64,000 bases of DNA from Prorocentrum cordatum (GCA_963575745.1 CAUYUJ010017658.1:5001-69000), one strand, 5' to 3'. Positions 29,861 to 40,290 are shown, counted from the first letter of the stretch. Notes: a model not told the origin generated them from the sequence alone. Translations and numbers: made by a program.

Positions 29861-29994
29861 TGAGGAGCGATGCTGTTAAAAACGCCCCCTTCGCTCAACG
29901 TCAACATCATCGAAACAACATTGCTTCCCAAAACAATGCTTGCACTTAGGGGCTCTTACTTCCGTCACCGAGGACTCGGATGGGTATGACGAGG

Positions 29995-30345
29995 ACCCGC
30001 CCGCCTCTTTGCCGCCTTGTGCCGCATGTGGGGGTATGCCGAATACTCGCCTCGGTGCCGCCCGTTGCCGCCTGTGGGCGTATGCCGAGGATTCGCCATG
30101 CTGCTGCCCGTTGCCGCGCCGTTGCCGCCTCGTGCGCTGTGGAGGTATGCCCAAGATCCGCACGCTGCCGCCCGTTGCCGCAGGCTTCGCTGCGTTGCCG
30201 CCTCGCTGCCGCCTCGCTGCCGCGCCGCTGCCGCCTCGTGCGCTGCGTGGGGTGCCGAGGGTTCGCCCCGCTGCCGCCCGCTGCCGCCCGTGGCCACCTC
30301 CCTGCCTGCCGGCGCCGCCTCTGTGCGCGTACAACGAAAACGTAT
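29995..30345. repeat. CCGTTGCCGCC minisatellite
   Basis: Tandem units of about 42 bp containing GTATGCC-AGGATTCGCC and GCTGCCGCCCGTTGCCGCC. A related patch occurs at 30515-30560 and 30690-30910. It opens long frames in several phases. Confidence 0.7.
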
Positions 30346-30371
30346 ATTAAGGACGCGCGGTAAGGACGCAA

Positions 30372-30512
30372 GACCCTTGGAGGCCGAATTCGGGATTTGT
30401 GGGCGGCGGGCGACCAAAACCCCAATGGAAACGGCAAAGGACGGGCCGCAGGAGCAAGGACACAGGGGTACCCTAGAAGAGGCGCGCGTCCTTCCTATGC
30501 GCGTTGACTGTA
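30372..30512. repeat. Dispersed repeat with GGGTACCC, copy 3 (diverged)
   Basis: Shares GCAAGGACACAGGGGTACCCT and TTGACTGTA ends with 14716-14850 and 23868-23995. Confidence 0.4.
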
Positions 30513-30560
30513 CGCCGAGGACTCGCCACGTTTCCGCCCGCTGCCGCCAGTCGGCGTCCT

Positions 30561-30687
30561 GCCGTCGCTCGGACGTCCCCTCCCCGCGCACTTCTCGGTG
30601 TCGTGCGCGGCCTTCCTCGCAGCGTGGCGGGGTGTGCGCTCCTCGACGGCCCCCGCCCTCGAGAAGCCGGCGCGCCCGAGCGATGCA
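30561..30687. mobile_element. CATCGCTCGGACGT foldback element, copy 3 (diverged)
   Basis: Ends GTCGCTCGGACGTCCC and inverted GCGCGCCCGAGCGATGC. The spacing and internal CTCGACGG-CTCGAG words match copies 1 and 2. Confidence 0.5.
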
Positions 30688-30999
30688 AGGGGGCGTGCCA
30701 CGGACTCGCTGCGCGGCCGCCCGCTGCCGCCCGTGTGGGTCTGCCCAGGACCTGCCGCGCTGCCACCCGCTGCCGCCGCGAGCGCTGGGGGCGGGCCTGC
30801 CGAGGAGGCGCCACGTTGCCGCCCGTGCCGCCTCTCGTGTGAGATCGCGCCGAGGGTCCGCCGCGGTTCCGCCCGGCGCGCCCCGGCTGCCGCCGCACAG
30901 GCTGCACCAGGTGGCTCACACCGCGCAGCTTGCTCGTCCCCCCTGCACGGGCCTTCAGTTTGGGGTCCACACTGGGGGCAAGATGGCCTCACGCAGCTT

Positions 31000-31480
31000 G
31001 CTCGTCCCCCCTGCACTGACCCTCAGTTTGGGGTCCACAATGGGGGCAAGATGGCCTCAGAGACCCCAGGGTGGCCTCCAGTATGCCCCAATGTACGCCG
31101 AGATGGCTCCAGATGGCCTCCATTACGCCTCGGAGGCCCCAATACACCAATACACCCAGAAGACGGCCCCGAGTGGACCCCAAGAGACCAACAGTCTTCC
31201 AACCCCCATGGAGAACGAATGTGTCTGTGTTGCCTTCTCGCCTGTTCACTTCCGATTTGCTTTGAAGGCCTCAGGATGGCTCCAAGATGGCTCAAGATGG
31301 TCCCAAGAGAGGCCCAAGATGGCCCCAAGAGCGCCACAAGCGGCAACTTTTTGTGCTCAGCAGGAGCAAGGCCAATAATTACGTAGACCCCCTTTTTTAG
31401 CAGTGGCCTTCAAGATGGCCTCGATGGCTTCCAAATTGCCCCAACAGGGCCCAAAGACAGCCCAAGGAACCTGCCAAGGG
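31000..31480. repeat. CCAAGATGGCCTC-type array
   Basis: Degenerate 12-bp units, all on the plus strand, with a duplicated AGCTTGCTCGTCCCCCCTGC segment (30925-31015). Confidence 0.65.
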
Positions 31481-31940
31481 GCCCCATACCAAATGATCAT
31501 CGATGGCATTTATGGTTGACTGGCGATGGCAGTTATGATCTCCTGAGACTGCTCAGGCTGATCCCGATCCCTGGCTTGGCGGATGCCCCCCCTTTGTCCC
31601 GCTGCGTGTTCCCAAACTTTTCTGATCAATGCAATTCACATGAACATCGTTGCTGGACAGGCTGGTGGGGAGTACTCGACACATCAATAAAACTGCAAGC
31701 GAAACATCGACTTCGGCACCACTTGCCAGAATCCGCTGATTAACAATCACTAGCGCCCGGGCAACAAAATATTGGGCTAATACGTGGATGGACAAACCGG
31801 CGCTGCAACACCCTGGAAATACTTTTCGACGCGTGCCCCGGGTCCATTAGAGAGCGACGTCCGGCTTCAAGATTGCTCGCTCTCATCTTCTCTATTTCCC
31901 ACGAGATGATTTCAACAAAAAGTCCTCCCACATCACAGCT

Positions 31941-34900
31941 TCACAATGTCGGCAATGCTTTCAATACTTTGTCAACGTCAACATCCAACCTTAGCTGCTG
32001 CATCCCTGTCATTAGTTCCAAAGCCTGCTGCCACAAGCCTTCTGACCTGCAGGCGTCGAGTATGGCCCTGTAGTTCACAGCCAAGGAGTCACGCCAACGC
32101 GCATTGAGCCTGGCCAAATCCAACAATTCCCCGAGTACCGTCAGCGCCTGCTGCCACTCACCGCTTTGCGTGCAAGAGCCAATGCAAGCGTTGAAGCAGG
32201 CACGATTTGGCTTCACTTCTGCCTGCCGCAAGCAGTTCCACAAAAACATAGCCAGTCGCCAGTTACCACTTTCTTTGCACGCGTCCATCGCAGCGCTGTA
32301 AAAAGTGGCATCGGGGTCAAGCTTGTGTCGCAATACGTCGCTCAATAACCAGATCAGCGGCTGCTCACCCTTGCCTCTCTCGTACACCCTGGCCACAGAA
32401 CTATAGGTTGCGACGTTGGGCTCCAATCTCGCTGACCTCAGCCTTTTCAACAGTGCCAACGCGTGCTGCCATTCGCCTCCCGCTTCGCACGCCTGGAGTG
32501 CGGCATGGAAATTGGCCAACTTCGGCCTAGACTGTTCGAGTGATTTGACTATTGTAGGGGAACGAAAAGTGACATAAACATAAGAACTCGGCGGTCCGCG
32601 CGGATTTCTCGGATCGGCGCTGGACCCCCCTCCCTGGCGCGCGGAGCGCGCCAGGGGCGGCGCCGGAGGCGCCGCCGGGGGGCCCCAGCGCCGATCCGAG
32701 AAATCCGCGCGGACCTCAGAGTTTTTATGTTTATGTCACTGTTCGTCCCCCTATATTGATCGCGGTTCCCCACAACTCTTGCTGGCGGTGATTGCCTTGT
32801 CGTTAAGAGCAAGGGCAACATCTGGCTCCAGCTCCGCCCGCAAAGCTTCGCTCAGCAGTCCCAGCACCTGCCTCCAGGCTCTGCCTGTGGAGCATGCGTC
32901 TACTGCAGCATTGTAGCTTGTGGCGGTCGGTTCCAACCTTCCATCGCACATCTGCCAAAACAGATGCAGCGCGTGTTTCCATGTCATTCCCACCTGGCAG
33001 CTGCGCATCGCTGCGTTGTAGATCTGCACGGTCGGATGCAGCTTGGTCCGAAAAAACGAGTTTGACAACGTCAACGCCTGCTGCCATTTCTTGCTTGTCC
33101 TGCACGCGGTGATTACAGCGAGAAAGTTTATGGCGTTTGGATTCAGCTTCGCCTGCGGCATATCACAAAATAGCGACAACGCCTGCTGCCACTCACCATT
33201 TATCCCACACGCGCTGATAGCACCATCGTACATGATTGCATCTGGCTCCATCTGTGCTAACAGAAGATCGGCAAACAATGCCAACACCTGCTGCCACTCG
33301 CCGCTCTCCGCGCACATGCTGAATATAGGGTTATAGCTGGATCGGATGGAGCTTGGATCCAAATTTCTTCGGCGAAACTCGTCCAACAACGACAAAGCCT
33401 GTCGCCACTGTGCGCACGTGTTGATCAAAATGGTATATCCGATGGCAGCTGCCTTCCCATCATCTTCTTCTTGCAACAAATCGCTGCGCAACGCCATCGC
33501 GTGCTGCCATTTGCCAACTCCCTCGCACGCCGTGATTGCAGCGCAGCAGCTGTTCACGTCGGGCTGTATACTAACACCCGCCAGTCCGCGGAGCAACGCC
33601 AACGCCTGCTGCCAGGAGGGGTCGGGGGGAGCGGGGGAAGGGAAGCGGAGGCGGGAAAGGAGAGCATGTGGAGGAGGTGGAAGAAACGTGTGAGAACACT
33701 GTCATCGCCTGCAGCCACCTCCCGCCCTCCGCATACTCCCACATCGCGGCGTTGTAGGTGATGATGTCAGGCTTGAGCTGTCCTTGCGACAACTCGCCCA
33801 GGAGCGCGAACACGTGCTGTCGCTCCCGTCCTCGGAGGATGAGGAAAGCTAAGACACACAATATGCTATGAACAATCTGCCACCGTGCCGCTGGGCAAGG
33901 AGTGGGCGTATCCTCAAGTCCTTCAACTGCTCCTCTGAGCCTTAATCGTCACTTGTGAGGAGTTCTGAAGGAACTGGACCCCAAATTCTCACATCCTCTT
34001 GGGCTTCCCGCAGCGCTCCCCTGGGGCTTTCCGGGCCAAAAGGGTCCCAAGACGTGCCAAGAGGGCTCCCAGAGGCCACCAAGACGGTCCAAGAGCAAAT
34101 CATCGGTTCTCCTCTCGTTTTTTTGCAGGACTTGGCGTTCTCGCCTTTCGGCTCCCCGACGCTCCCAGACGGCCCTGGAGGCCCCCCGAGACCGCCAAGA
34201 CAGCCCAACAGGCCTCCAAGAGGGCCCCCAAAACGGACCAAGAGGACCCCTAGACAGTCCAAGGGGCGCCCAAAACGGCCAAAGAGGGCCCAAGACGGCC
34301 CCACACGGGGCCCCAAAAGAGGGAGTGCACGAACAGAAGATCCGAGCCGTCCGCCCAGGAGGCCCCAAGAAGCCCCCAAGAGGCTCTCAAAAGGCTCTCA
34401 AGAGGCTCTCAAGAGGCCCCCAAGAGGCTCTCAAGAGGCCCCCACGAGGCTCTCAAGAGGCCCAAAAGAGGCCCTCAAGATGCCCAAAAGAGGCCCCCAA
34501 ACGGCCCCCACGAGGCGTCCAAACTGTCTCCGAAAGGCTCCCGAGAAGCCCCCCACCAGATTCCGGCGAACATCCAATAAGCTTCATCCCCACAACCCAG
34601 GCACGGTGGCGGGATGGGCCGAAGGCCATTCGATGTTTTATCAGTGCGGATAGCCCTGACCCAACATGAAACACATCAACCACACCAGTGGACCGAGGTA
34701 CTTCACACCACCTGAGGATGAGAGAGGAAAGGACAACAGGAGGAGTATGTTTTCCATATGCCTTTTGTGAGCCAATCCTTTGCGACACGCACTGATTGCA
34801 CTGTTGTAGACCTCGACGTTTGGCTTCACACTCGCTTGTCGCATCCCCTTCAGCAACTGCACCGCCTGCTGCCAGTCTCCCTGGGAATCACAAGTGGTGA

Positions 34901-35462
34901 TTGCAGCGTGGTAGAACGTCATATCAAGCCCCATCTTCGTCTGCAACAGGTCGCTCATCGAAGCCAACGCATGCTGCCAACTCCTGGCGGCCTCGCACTC
35001 CTTGATTGCAAGGCTGTGGACAACAAGGTCTGGATGCAACTGATCTTGCAGAAGCTCATCCAACAACAATGGCAGATACGCCCTCCCACCTGGGTTTCGG
35101 CACGCGCTCATTGTCAAGGTGTACGTTACGACATCTGGAACCGATTTCGCTTGCCTTAGTTCGCTCAGCATTGACATCGCCTGCTGCCATTCCCCAGCTC
35201 TTTCGCACGCGCCGATTGCAGCATTGAAACTTGCCACTCCTGGTGTTGGCGTTGCTTTCCGCAACTCGCCGACCAAGGCCAATGATTGACGCCAGTACGC
35301 GCCTTCTCCGAGCGTCTTGATACCAGCAGTGTACACTGCTGGGTGCAACTTGATTTTGTTGATGAACGCGCGTTGAAACAATTCTCGAATCCGATCCCAT
35401 TCCTGCGCTTCGCCCAGTCGTTCAATGTCATTGACGAGGGCAATCACATTTGGCGACCGCAT
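31941..35462 (-). CDS. Pentatricopeptide repeat (PPR) protein, about 755 aa without the MITE
   Basis: PPR proteins bind organellar RNA in a sequence-guided way and act in RNA processing, editing or translation in mitochondria or plastids. Here degenerate 35-aa units of the form PDVVTYNAAISACEKGGEWQQAL recur nearly end to end (for example GEWQQALSLF, KWQQALTLS and GEWQQALTVL). The start is the ATG at 35462 (MRSPNVIALVNDIERL); no clear targeting peptide is seen. Exons: 35462-34778, 33830-33709, 33605-32754 and 32549-31941. Intron 1 (GA-AG, 947 bp) and intron 2 (GC-AG, 103 bp) are placed so that each junction rebuilds a complete PPR unit. Between the last two exons a 199-bp MITE brings an in-frame TAG after EPRSI. 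Without it and one target copy the frame continues as VKSLEQSRPKLANFHAAL. The gene is therefore either broken by the MITE or uses it as an intron. Confidence 0.85.
32549..32761 (-). other. Candidate MITE-derived intron (GA-AG) in the PPR gene
   Basis: If splicing removes the inserted element, the nearest dinoflagellate-type boundaries are a GA donor at 32761 and the AG of CAATAG ending at 32549. That 213-bp segment is a multiple of three, and joining its flanks gives an in-frame product that replaces four residues by one. This is a hypothesis; the exact removal of 32555-32753 plus one 5-bp duplicate also restores the frame. Confidence 0.35.
32550..32758. mobile_element. 199-bp MITE inserted in the PPR coding sequence, with 5-bp TSD
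   Basis: The element spans 32555-32753, with ends TAGGGGAACGAAAAG and inverted GTTCGTCCCCCTA and about 70-bp inverted arms through GTGACATAAACATAA and CCGCGCGGATTTCTCGG. The 5-bp sequence TATTG is duplicated at 32550-32554 and 32754-32758. The centre is a GC palindrome (GGCGGCGCCGGAGGCGCC). It has no coding capacity. The sister copy is at 22124-22323. Confidence 0.9.
33606..33708 (-). other. GC-AG intron 2 of the PPR gene
   Basis: On the minus strand, the exon ends GGCTGCAG, the intron begins GCGATGACA and ends GGCAGCAG, and the next exon begins GCGTTGGCG. The length is 103 bp. Joining gives one complete PPR unit (GGRWLQALALLRGLAG). Both junctions share AG followed by GCG. Confidence 0.75.
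34000..34560. repeat. CCAAGAGGCCC array within PPR intron 1
   Basis: Degenerate units CCAAGAGGCTCTCAAGAGG and CAAGAGGGCCC on the plus strand, antisense to the gene. There is no orientation switch with a clear hairpin. Confidence 0.75.
34592..34629. repeat. ACCCAGGCACGGTGGCGG repeat, copy 1
   Basis: The roughly 38-bp block ACCCAGGCACGGTGGCGG then GATGGGCCGAAGGCCA recurs almost exactly at 36427-36465. Confidence 0.6.
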
Positions 35463-35469
35463 CTGACCC

Positions 35470-35850
35470 GAGTTCGAAGATGACGAGGGACAGTGGAATC
35501 GACTGTTCGCGAAACGCTAGATTCGCCTTTGCTCTCAATCAGACATATGACTCATGACCTTGAGCCGTCTCGACTTGTAAACAATGCTTGGTGTACGGGG
35601 GAGGGGAGGGGCGATGCCAAGTGGAAGGAACATCTGTGGGGTGGGGGGGCATATCTATGCCAGATCGGATGGGACAATTGATCATGGATGAAATATAATT
35701 ATACCGCTGAACTTCAAATCGTGTGTTTCATTTGGAAGTGGGACTCTGCCAGGGCATTGCTCGGACGATTCCAGTATGCAGAGGACGCTCAGAGGGCATT
35801 CAAAAGGAAACTCAGCGACGCTTTCGGAAACCAAACCGATGTGCAAGCTG
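35470..35850. other. Region upstream of the PPR gene
   Basis: This 380-bp stretch lies 5' of the PPR start codon and would hold its promoter and trans-splice acceptor. I see no recognisable core element; dinoflagellate promoters are poorly defined and generally lack TATA boxes. Confidence 0.3.
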
Positions 35851-35851
35851 T

Positions 35852-35975
35852 CTTGGAGTACATGTCGAACCCTTCCAAAAAACGACGCAACATGTCTGAA
35901 CCCTTTCAAGCAACGACGCAACATGTCTTGGAGTACATGCCGAACTCTTTCAAAACAACACGACGCAACATGTCT
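35852..35975. repeat. AACGACGCAACATGTCT tandem repeat
   Basis: Three to four units containing CGACGCAACATGTCT, alternating with TTGGAGTACATG-CGAAC and CTTTCAA words. Confidence 0.65.
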
Positions 35976-36104
35976 GACTGGGATCCACCAGCGTGCCGTG
36001 CGCGACGAGTGGAGTGTCCTCGGGCCCCCTCGGGCTCCCTGAACTGAGCAGTGTAAAAAGCTCGTCAAAGGGCCAGAAACGCAAGGAGCCACAACCACAG
36101 ATGG

Positions 36105-36146
36105 CCCCTCCTCCTCCTCCTCCTCCTCCTCCTCCTCCTCCGCCTC
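36105..36146. repeat. CCT microsatellite
   Basis: About 14 CCT units, nearly pure. Confidence 0.9.
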
Positions 36147-36289
36147 CTCGCGATCCGTCTGGCCCCAACGGGCCGCCAGGCCTAGCAGAAACCAGAAAAC
36201 CCCGACAGACAATGAATACATAGTTTCTCTGATTGGATCTCCCTGAGCGTGTCGCGTGTGTTGTTTGTTGCTCGATTCGTTCGGCCCCA

Positions 36290-37212
36290 GAGGGTGGTAT
36301 CACACATGCCCCCAACATGCCCCCGCGAGCGCCCCAGAGCCCCCCAAGATGCCTGGTGCTCCTAGAGGCCGCCAAGAAGTACCCAAGAAGCCTCCCAGGA
36401 GACCCGAAGACACCCCTCTGGTTCACGACCCAGGCACGGTGGCGGGATGGGCCGAAGGCCACTACATCCGCCGCCCCCTGTTGGCCTGCCACAAAGGAGG
36501 AGGAGGATGAGGAGGAGGAGGAGGAGGAGGAGGAGGTTACCTGGCGAGCTGATGTTCAGGACGTTTCTGGTTCTTTTGCACCCTCCCCTGGGGCTTCGGC
36601 GGTGCGTGTCTCCTCGGTCTTGCCGATCCAACTGGTCCCAAGATGGCCTCCACGACTGCCCAAATGCCTCGAAGACGGCCACTATGGCCCCACGAGGGCC
36701 CAAGATAGCCCCAAGATCGCGTCCAAGACGGTCCCAGGATGCCTCCAAGACCGCTACGATGGCCCAAGGTAGCCCAAGACGGCACCACAAGCGCACAAGA
36801 GGCCCCGAAGATGGCCCAAGAGGCCTCCGAAAGGTCCTCCAAGAAGGCCCCGACGCGGCCCGAATCACTGATGTTCGTGAGGTTGTTTGGCAGAATTAGG
36901 TGTTTGCTTCTTTTCTGCCTTCCGACGGGCCCCTGAGGCCCCCAAAATCGCCCGCAGATGGCCCCAAAGGCCTCCAAGATGACCCCGTGACGGCCAAAGA
37001 AGCCTCCAAAGCGGCCACAAGAGGGCCCCAAGAAGGGACACGAGACCTCCAAGGCGCCCAAAGATGCCCTCCAAAACGGCCCTCAAGCGCCCCCAGAGGA
37101 CCCCGAGTCGGTGTAAAAAGGCATCCAAGACGGCTCTCGACAGCGTCAGACGGGCCCGGAACGCCGTAAGACAGCCAACTATGCCCCCCAAGAAGCCCCC
37201 AAATGACCCCAA
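36290..37212. repeat. CCAAGATGGCC-type array
   Basis: Long loose array of CCAAGATGGCC, CCAAGACGGCC and CCTCCAAGA units on the plus strand, interrupted at 36497-36620 by a GGA microsatellite and unique sequence. No gene is supported. Confidence 0.65.
36497..36535. repeat. GGA microsatellite
   Basis: Short GAG tract preceded by a second ACCCAGGCACGGTGGCGG block at 36427-36465. Confidence 0.85.
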
Positions 37213-37214
37213 GA

Positions 37215-37420
37215 GTTATGTTGCTCTCATCGCACTTAAGGACCACATCCCATACATAATTTCGAGCACCCAGGAAAATGTCGAAAGAGTGTCGAAACAG
37301 TGTCGAAAGAGTGTCTCCCAGGGCCCGACACGTGAAAATTCTCGAATTTTGGGGTGTTTTCTTGGTGCTCGAAATTCATTCTGGTGATCAAGGCTAAAGT
37401 AGGTTGGAACATCATAACCC
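37215..37420. mobile_element. GTTATG-ended foldback element
   Basis: The left end GTTATGTTGCTC and inverted right end GAACATCATAAC form the outer pair. Inner arms ATTTCGAGCACCCAGGAA and TTCTTGGTGCTCGAAAT pair strongly. The left half matches 22016-22123. Confidence 0.6.
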
Positions 37421-37549
37421 AAGCGGGCCAAGGAGGCCTTCAAGAGACCTCCAAAACGCTCCCAGGAAGCTCCCAGGAGGCCCCGAGAGTGGCCCCAGAG
37501 GCCAAAAGGCTCTCAAGATGCCTTCTCCTTCTCCATGCTCCCCTTTTTC

Positions 37550-37650
37550 TCCTTTTTTCTCTCCCTCCTCCTCCTCCTCCTCCTGCCCCTCCTCCTCCTC
37601 CTCCTCCTCCTCCTCCTCCTCCTCCTCCTCCTCCTCCCTCCTCCTCTTCC
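37550..37650. repeat. CTC microsatellite
   Basis: About 90 bp of CTC/CCT; a second, shorter CTC tract precedes the related block at 38583. Confidence 0.9.
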
Positions 37651-37654
37651 TTTC

Positions 37655-37802
37655 AAACGTGTTCCCCGAAGGGCCTCCACAACGGCTGGGGAACATCTGG
37701 TCCAACAGCGTGGCCGAACTTTGCCCAAACGTTTGGCCACGTAGGCGTGCCCCAAAAGAAAGGGCCCGGCGGTGATTCAACGCAGGCGTCGTCGATCAGG
37801 CA
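37655..37802. repeat. Dispersed repeat CACAACGGCTGGGG, copy 1
   Basis: Aligns with 38583-38735 over about 140 bp (GTGTTCCCCGAAGGGC, CACAACGGCTGGGG, TTGGCCAC, GGCGGTGATTC, AGGCGTC-TCGAT). Both copies follow a CTC tract and a CCAAGAG array, so the compound block itself seems duplicated about 0.95 kb apart. Confidence 0.6.
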
Positions 37803-37812
37803 CCCCCTGTCT

Positions 37813-37937
37813 CGCCATCGCTCGGACGTCCATTCCCTGTGTTTTTTTCGGCTTCGTGCGTGGTTGTTTCGGCAAATGGTCAAGGATGCTCCTCGATGGT
37901 CCTCGCCGAGAAAAAAAGCACACGTCCGAGCGATGCC
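37813..37937. mobile_element. CATCGCTCGGACGT foldback element, copy 2
   Basis: The ends GCCATCGCTCGGACGTCC and ACGTCCGAGCGATGCC are inverted repeats of 15 bp or more. The interior contains GTGCGTGGTT and GATGGTCCTCGCCGAG as in copy 1. Confidence 0.75.
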
Positions 37938-38079
37938 AAGCCTGTTGGCTTGCCACAGTTGTGCACGGCATGCCTGGTCTTTCACTGTTTTTTTTGTCAG
38001 CGTTCCCATGGGGTCTCGGCCGATAGCGCCGGCCACCCGCAGGGACCCACAAGGCTGGGAAACAGCTGGAACACTCGCT

Positions 38080-38520
38080 CGTGAGGCGGCCAGGATGGCT
38101 TCCAGGGTGCCTCCAAGACGACCAAGGTGGTCCCAAGATTGCCTCCAGAACAAACACAAGACGCCTCCAATGCGCCTCCAAGACGCCCAAGATAGCCCCA
38201 CGACGGCTCGATGTCCTCCAGACAGTCCAGGAGGCCCCCAAGATGCCCCAAGGGGGCTCCCAGGGGACTTCCAGAAGGCCAAACTCATGATTGTCTTGTG
38301 GTTATGCAAAAGATGTTAGCGTTCTCGCCCTTTCACGCTTCCGACTCTCCAAGACGACCCTATGAGCCAAAATGGCCCCAAGTCGGTCCAGAGAGGCCTC
38401 CGAGACGGATTCAGATGGCGTCTGACGGGCCAGGAACCCCCTCAGACGGTCAAAAAGCGTCCCAAAGAGCCTCCAAAGGCCCCAAGAGGCCCATGGAAGC
38501 CCCCAAGAGGCCCTCAGCAA
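38080..38520. repeat. CCAAGATGGCC-type array
   Basis: Loose CCTCCAAGACG and CCCCAAGATAGCC units on the plus strand, ending at a short CTC/TTTCC tract. Confidence 0.6.
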
Positions 38521-38582
38521 ACACCCATGAGGCCTCCTCCTCCTCCCTTTCCTTCCTTTCTTCCTCTTTTTCTTTCTCTCCC

Positions 38583-38735
38583 AAGTGTTGCCCCAAAGGG
38601 CTTTCACAACGGCTGGGGGAACAACAAGTCCGACAACTTGGCCGAGCCCTGGCCGCAACGTTCGGCCACACAGGCGCTTCCAAAAGGCAATGGGCGGCGG
38701 TGATTCGCCATAGGCGTCTTCGATCTCCCGCGCCC
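38583..38735. repeat. Dispersed repeat CACAACGGCTGGGG, copy 2
   Basis: See the copy at 37655-37802; the order of shared words is the same. Confidence 0.6.
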
Positions 38736-39234
38736 TGATGATGTATCAAATTACCAAGGGTGCCTGGCGTGCTCGATTTCTGAGTGTTCAATTCTTTCAA
38801 ACAAGCTCCCACCAGCCCCCGACCCAGCCCGCCGGCCACCGAAAAGGCCCAAGTCGGCCCCAAACTCATATCGGTACTATTGCGAACGTTCTCTGATTCG
38901 GCGTTTCGTCGACATTGGGCGGAAGGGAAGGGGGAAGGGGTCTGGCTCTGAGCCCCTGCGCAGTACGACTGTTTGCGGCAGCGTGTCCTCTGAGGTAGGC
39001 ATTGCATGTAACAAAGGGCCCCTGTTACCGGCCATGAAGGCCGACCCATGAAGGCGGGGATACGATTAGATGGGAAGGCTCAAAGGGGCCCCTGTTACGA
39101 TCGTTGCGCCCCTGTCACCCTGTTGCTGGACCCTATACGATAGATTGTTTTGCCGATCGTGGGGGGGGCGGGAGCCCGCACCGATCGGCAGAACAATGCA
39201 CCAGAAAACGACCACATTCTGTGCCTGCTCTCGG

Positions 39235-39405
39235 CTCTCGGCGGTGCCTCGGCCTCCTCCTCCTCCTCCTGCTCCTGCTCCTCCTCCTCCTCCTCCTCCT
39301 CATCCTGCCCCTCCTCCTCCTGCTCCTCCTCCTGCTCCTCCTCCTGCTCCTCCTCCCCCCCCTCCTGCTCCTCCTGCCCCCCTCCTCCTCCCGCTCCTCC
39401 CCATT
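39235..39405. repeat. CTC/TGC microsatellite
   Basis: CTC units with frequent CTGCTC variants, directly left of a 207-bp foldback element. Confidence 0.85.
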
Positions 39406-39417
39406 ATCCTCCCGTTT

Positions 39418-39624
39418 GGACGCCCGAAATGGGTATTGAAACAATGGGCACAATGCCCAACAACAATTGTGGTCCCAAACCAACAGCGGCCGCTGCTGGG
39501 CAGGCGGCCTTCTGCCTCGAGTGGGCACGGGCCGCGGCGGCGCGGACAGCGAGTCCTGTTCGATATGAACAGGAACTGCTGTTGGGCATTGTGCCCATTC
39601 TTTCCGTGCCCATTTCGGGCGTCC
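39418..39624. mobile_element. 207-bp foldback element, copy 2
   Basis: Ends GGACGCCCGAAATGGGTA and inverted CCCATTTCGGGCGTCC, with the same internal order of palindromes as copy 1. It is flanked on both sides by CTC microsatellites. Confidence 0.85.
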
Positions 39625-39644
39625 AGGGAGAGCTCCAACTCACC

Positions 39645-39985
39645 TCCTCCTCCTCCTCCTCCTCCTCCTCCTCCGCTTAGGAAAGGGGGCGCAGCCACGC
39701 CTAACGACGAGGCCGTCTCGAAATCCCGGTGGTTCGCGCAGCCGGTGATGATGGCGCCCACCATGCCCTCGGGTCCCGGGGGGCGAGGCCGTCGCCCCTC
39801 CTCCTCCTCCTCCTCCTCCTCCTGCGGCATCCCTCATCTTTCTCCCTTTTCCTCCTCCTCCTCCTCCTCCTCCTGCAGCCTCCTCCTGTAGCCTCCCTCC
39901 TCCTCCTCCTCCTCCTCCTCCTCCTCCTGCAGCCTCCTCCTGCGGCCTCCTCCTGTGGCCTCCCTCCTCCTCCTCCTCTACAGTT
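39645..39985. repeat. CTC/CCT microsatellite clusters
   Basis: Three CTC-rich tracts (39645-39673, 39797-39825, 39848-39985) with CTGCAGCCTCCTCCTG units between them. Confidence 0.8.
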
Positions 39986-40137
39986 ACACAGTATGAATAC
40001 TACTCTCCCTCTTCCCCTGATGACGGTTCCGAAGTATGAGCCCCTCCCCCGCGTACTGTTTCTTACGCACAAGATTCCCTGGAGTTGGGTTTTCGCCTGC
40101 ATGTTTTGCAAAATGCTGCTCTCGCTGAGGCGCCGGC

Positions 40138-40290
40138 CTCATTTCCGTGCTCGTTCCGAATCGTGCTCCCGCTGCAGCGCTGGCCTCATTTCCGTGCTTC
40201 CGCTCGTTCCGAATCGTGTTCCCGCTGCAGCGCTGGCCTCATTTCCGCGCTTCCGTTCGTTCCGACCCGTGCTCCCGCTGCAGCGCTGGC
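40138..40290. repeat. 53-bp tandem repeat, three units
   Basis: Units CTCATTTCCGTGCTTCCG ... CGTTCCGAATCGTG ... CCCGCTGCAGCGCTGGC of 47, 53 and 53 bp. Confidence 0.85.

Larger units (their letters stand above)
29306..31690. mobile_element. Possible large CACCAGCCC ... GGCTGGTG element
   Basis: The left end CACCAGCCCTCAGGGCGGG with TGGTTTAGCGAGCTTCCTC is a clear family member. The right end near 31650-31690 (GGACAGGCTGGTGGGG, then ACTCGACACATCAATAAAA) is diverged. The interior is repeats only (GAG tract, CCGCTGCCGCC array, CCAAGATGG arrays). Pairing of the two ends is inferred. Confidence 0.3.
33831..34777 (-). other. GA-AG intron 1 of the PPR gene, filled by a CCAAGAG array
   Basis: The exon ends TGTCGCAAAG, the intron begins GATTGGCTC and ends ATCCTCCGAG, and the next exon begins GACGGGAGC. 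Joining gives a continuous PPR unit (ISACRKGRERQHVFALL). Most of the 947 bp is the array at 34000-34560. Confidence 0.65.

Noticed and set aside
31280-31300. GGCTCAAGATGG as a spliced-leader relic
   Set aside because: Only the eight bases GGCTCAAG agree and the word belongs to the local CCAAGATGGCTC array.
30017-31378. 453-aa plus-strand frame
   Set aside because: Encoded by the CCGCTGCCGCC and CCAAGATGG arrays; Ala/Arg/Pro-rich without domain features.
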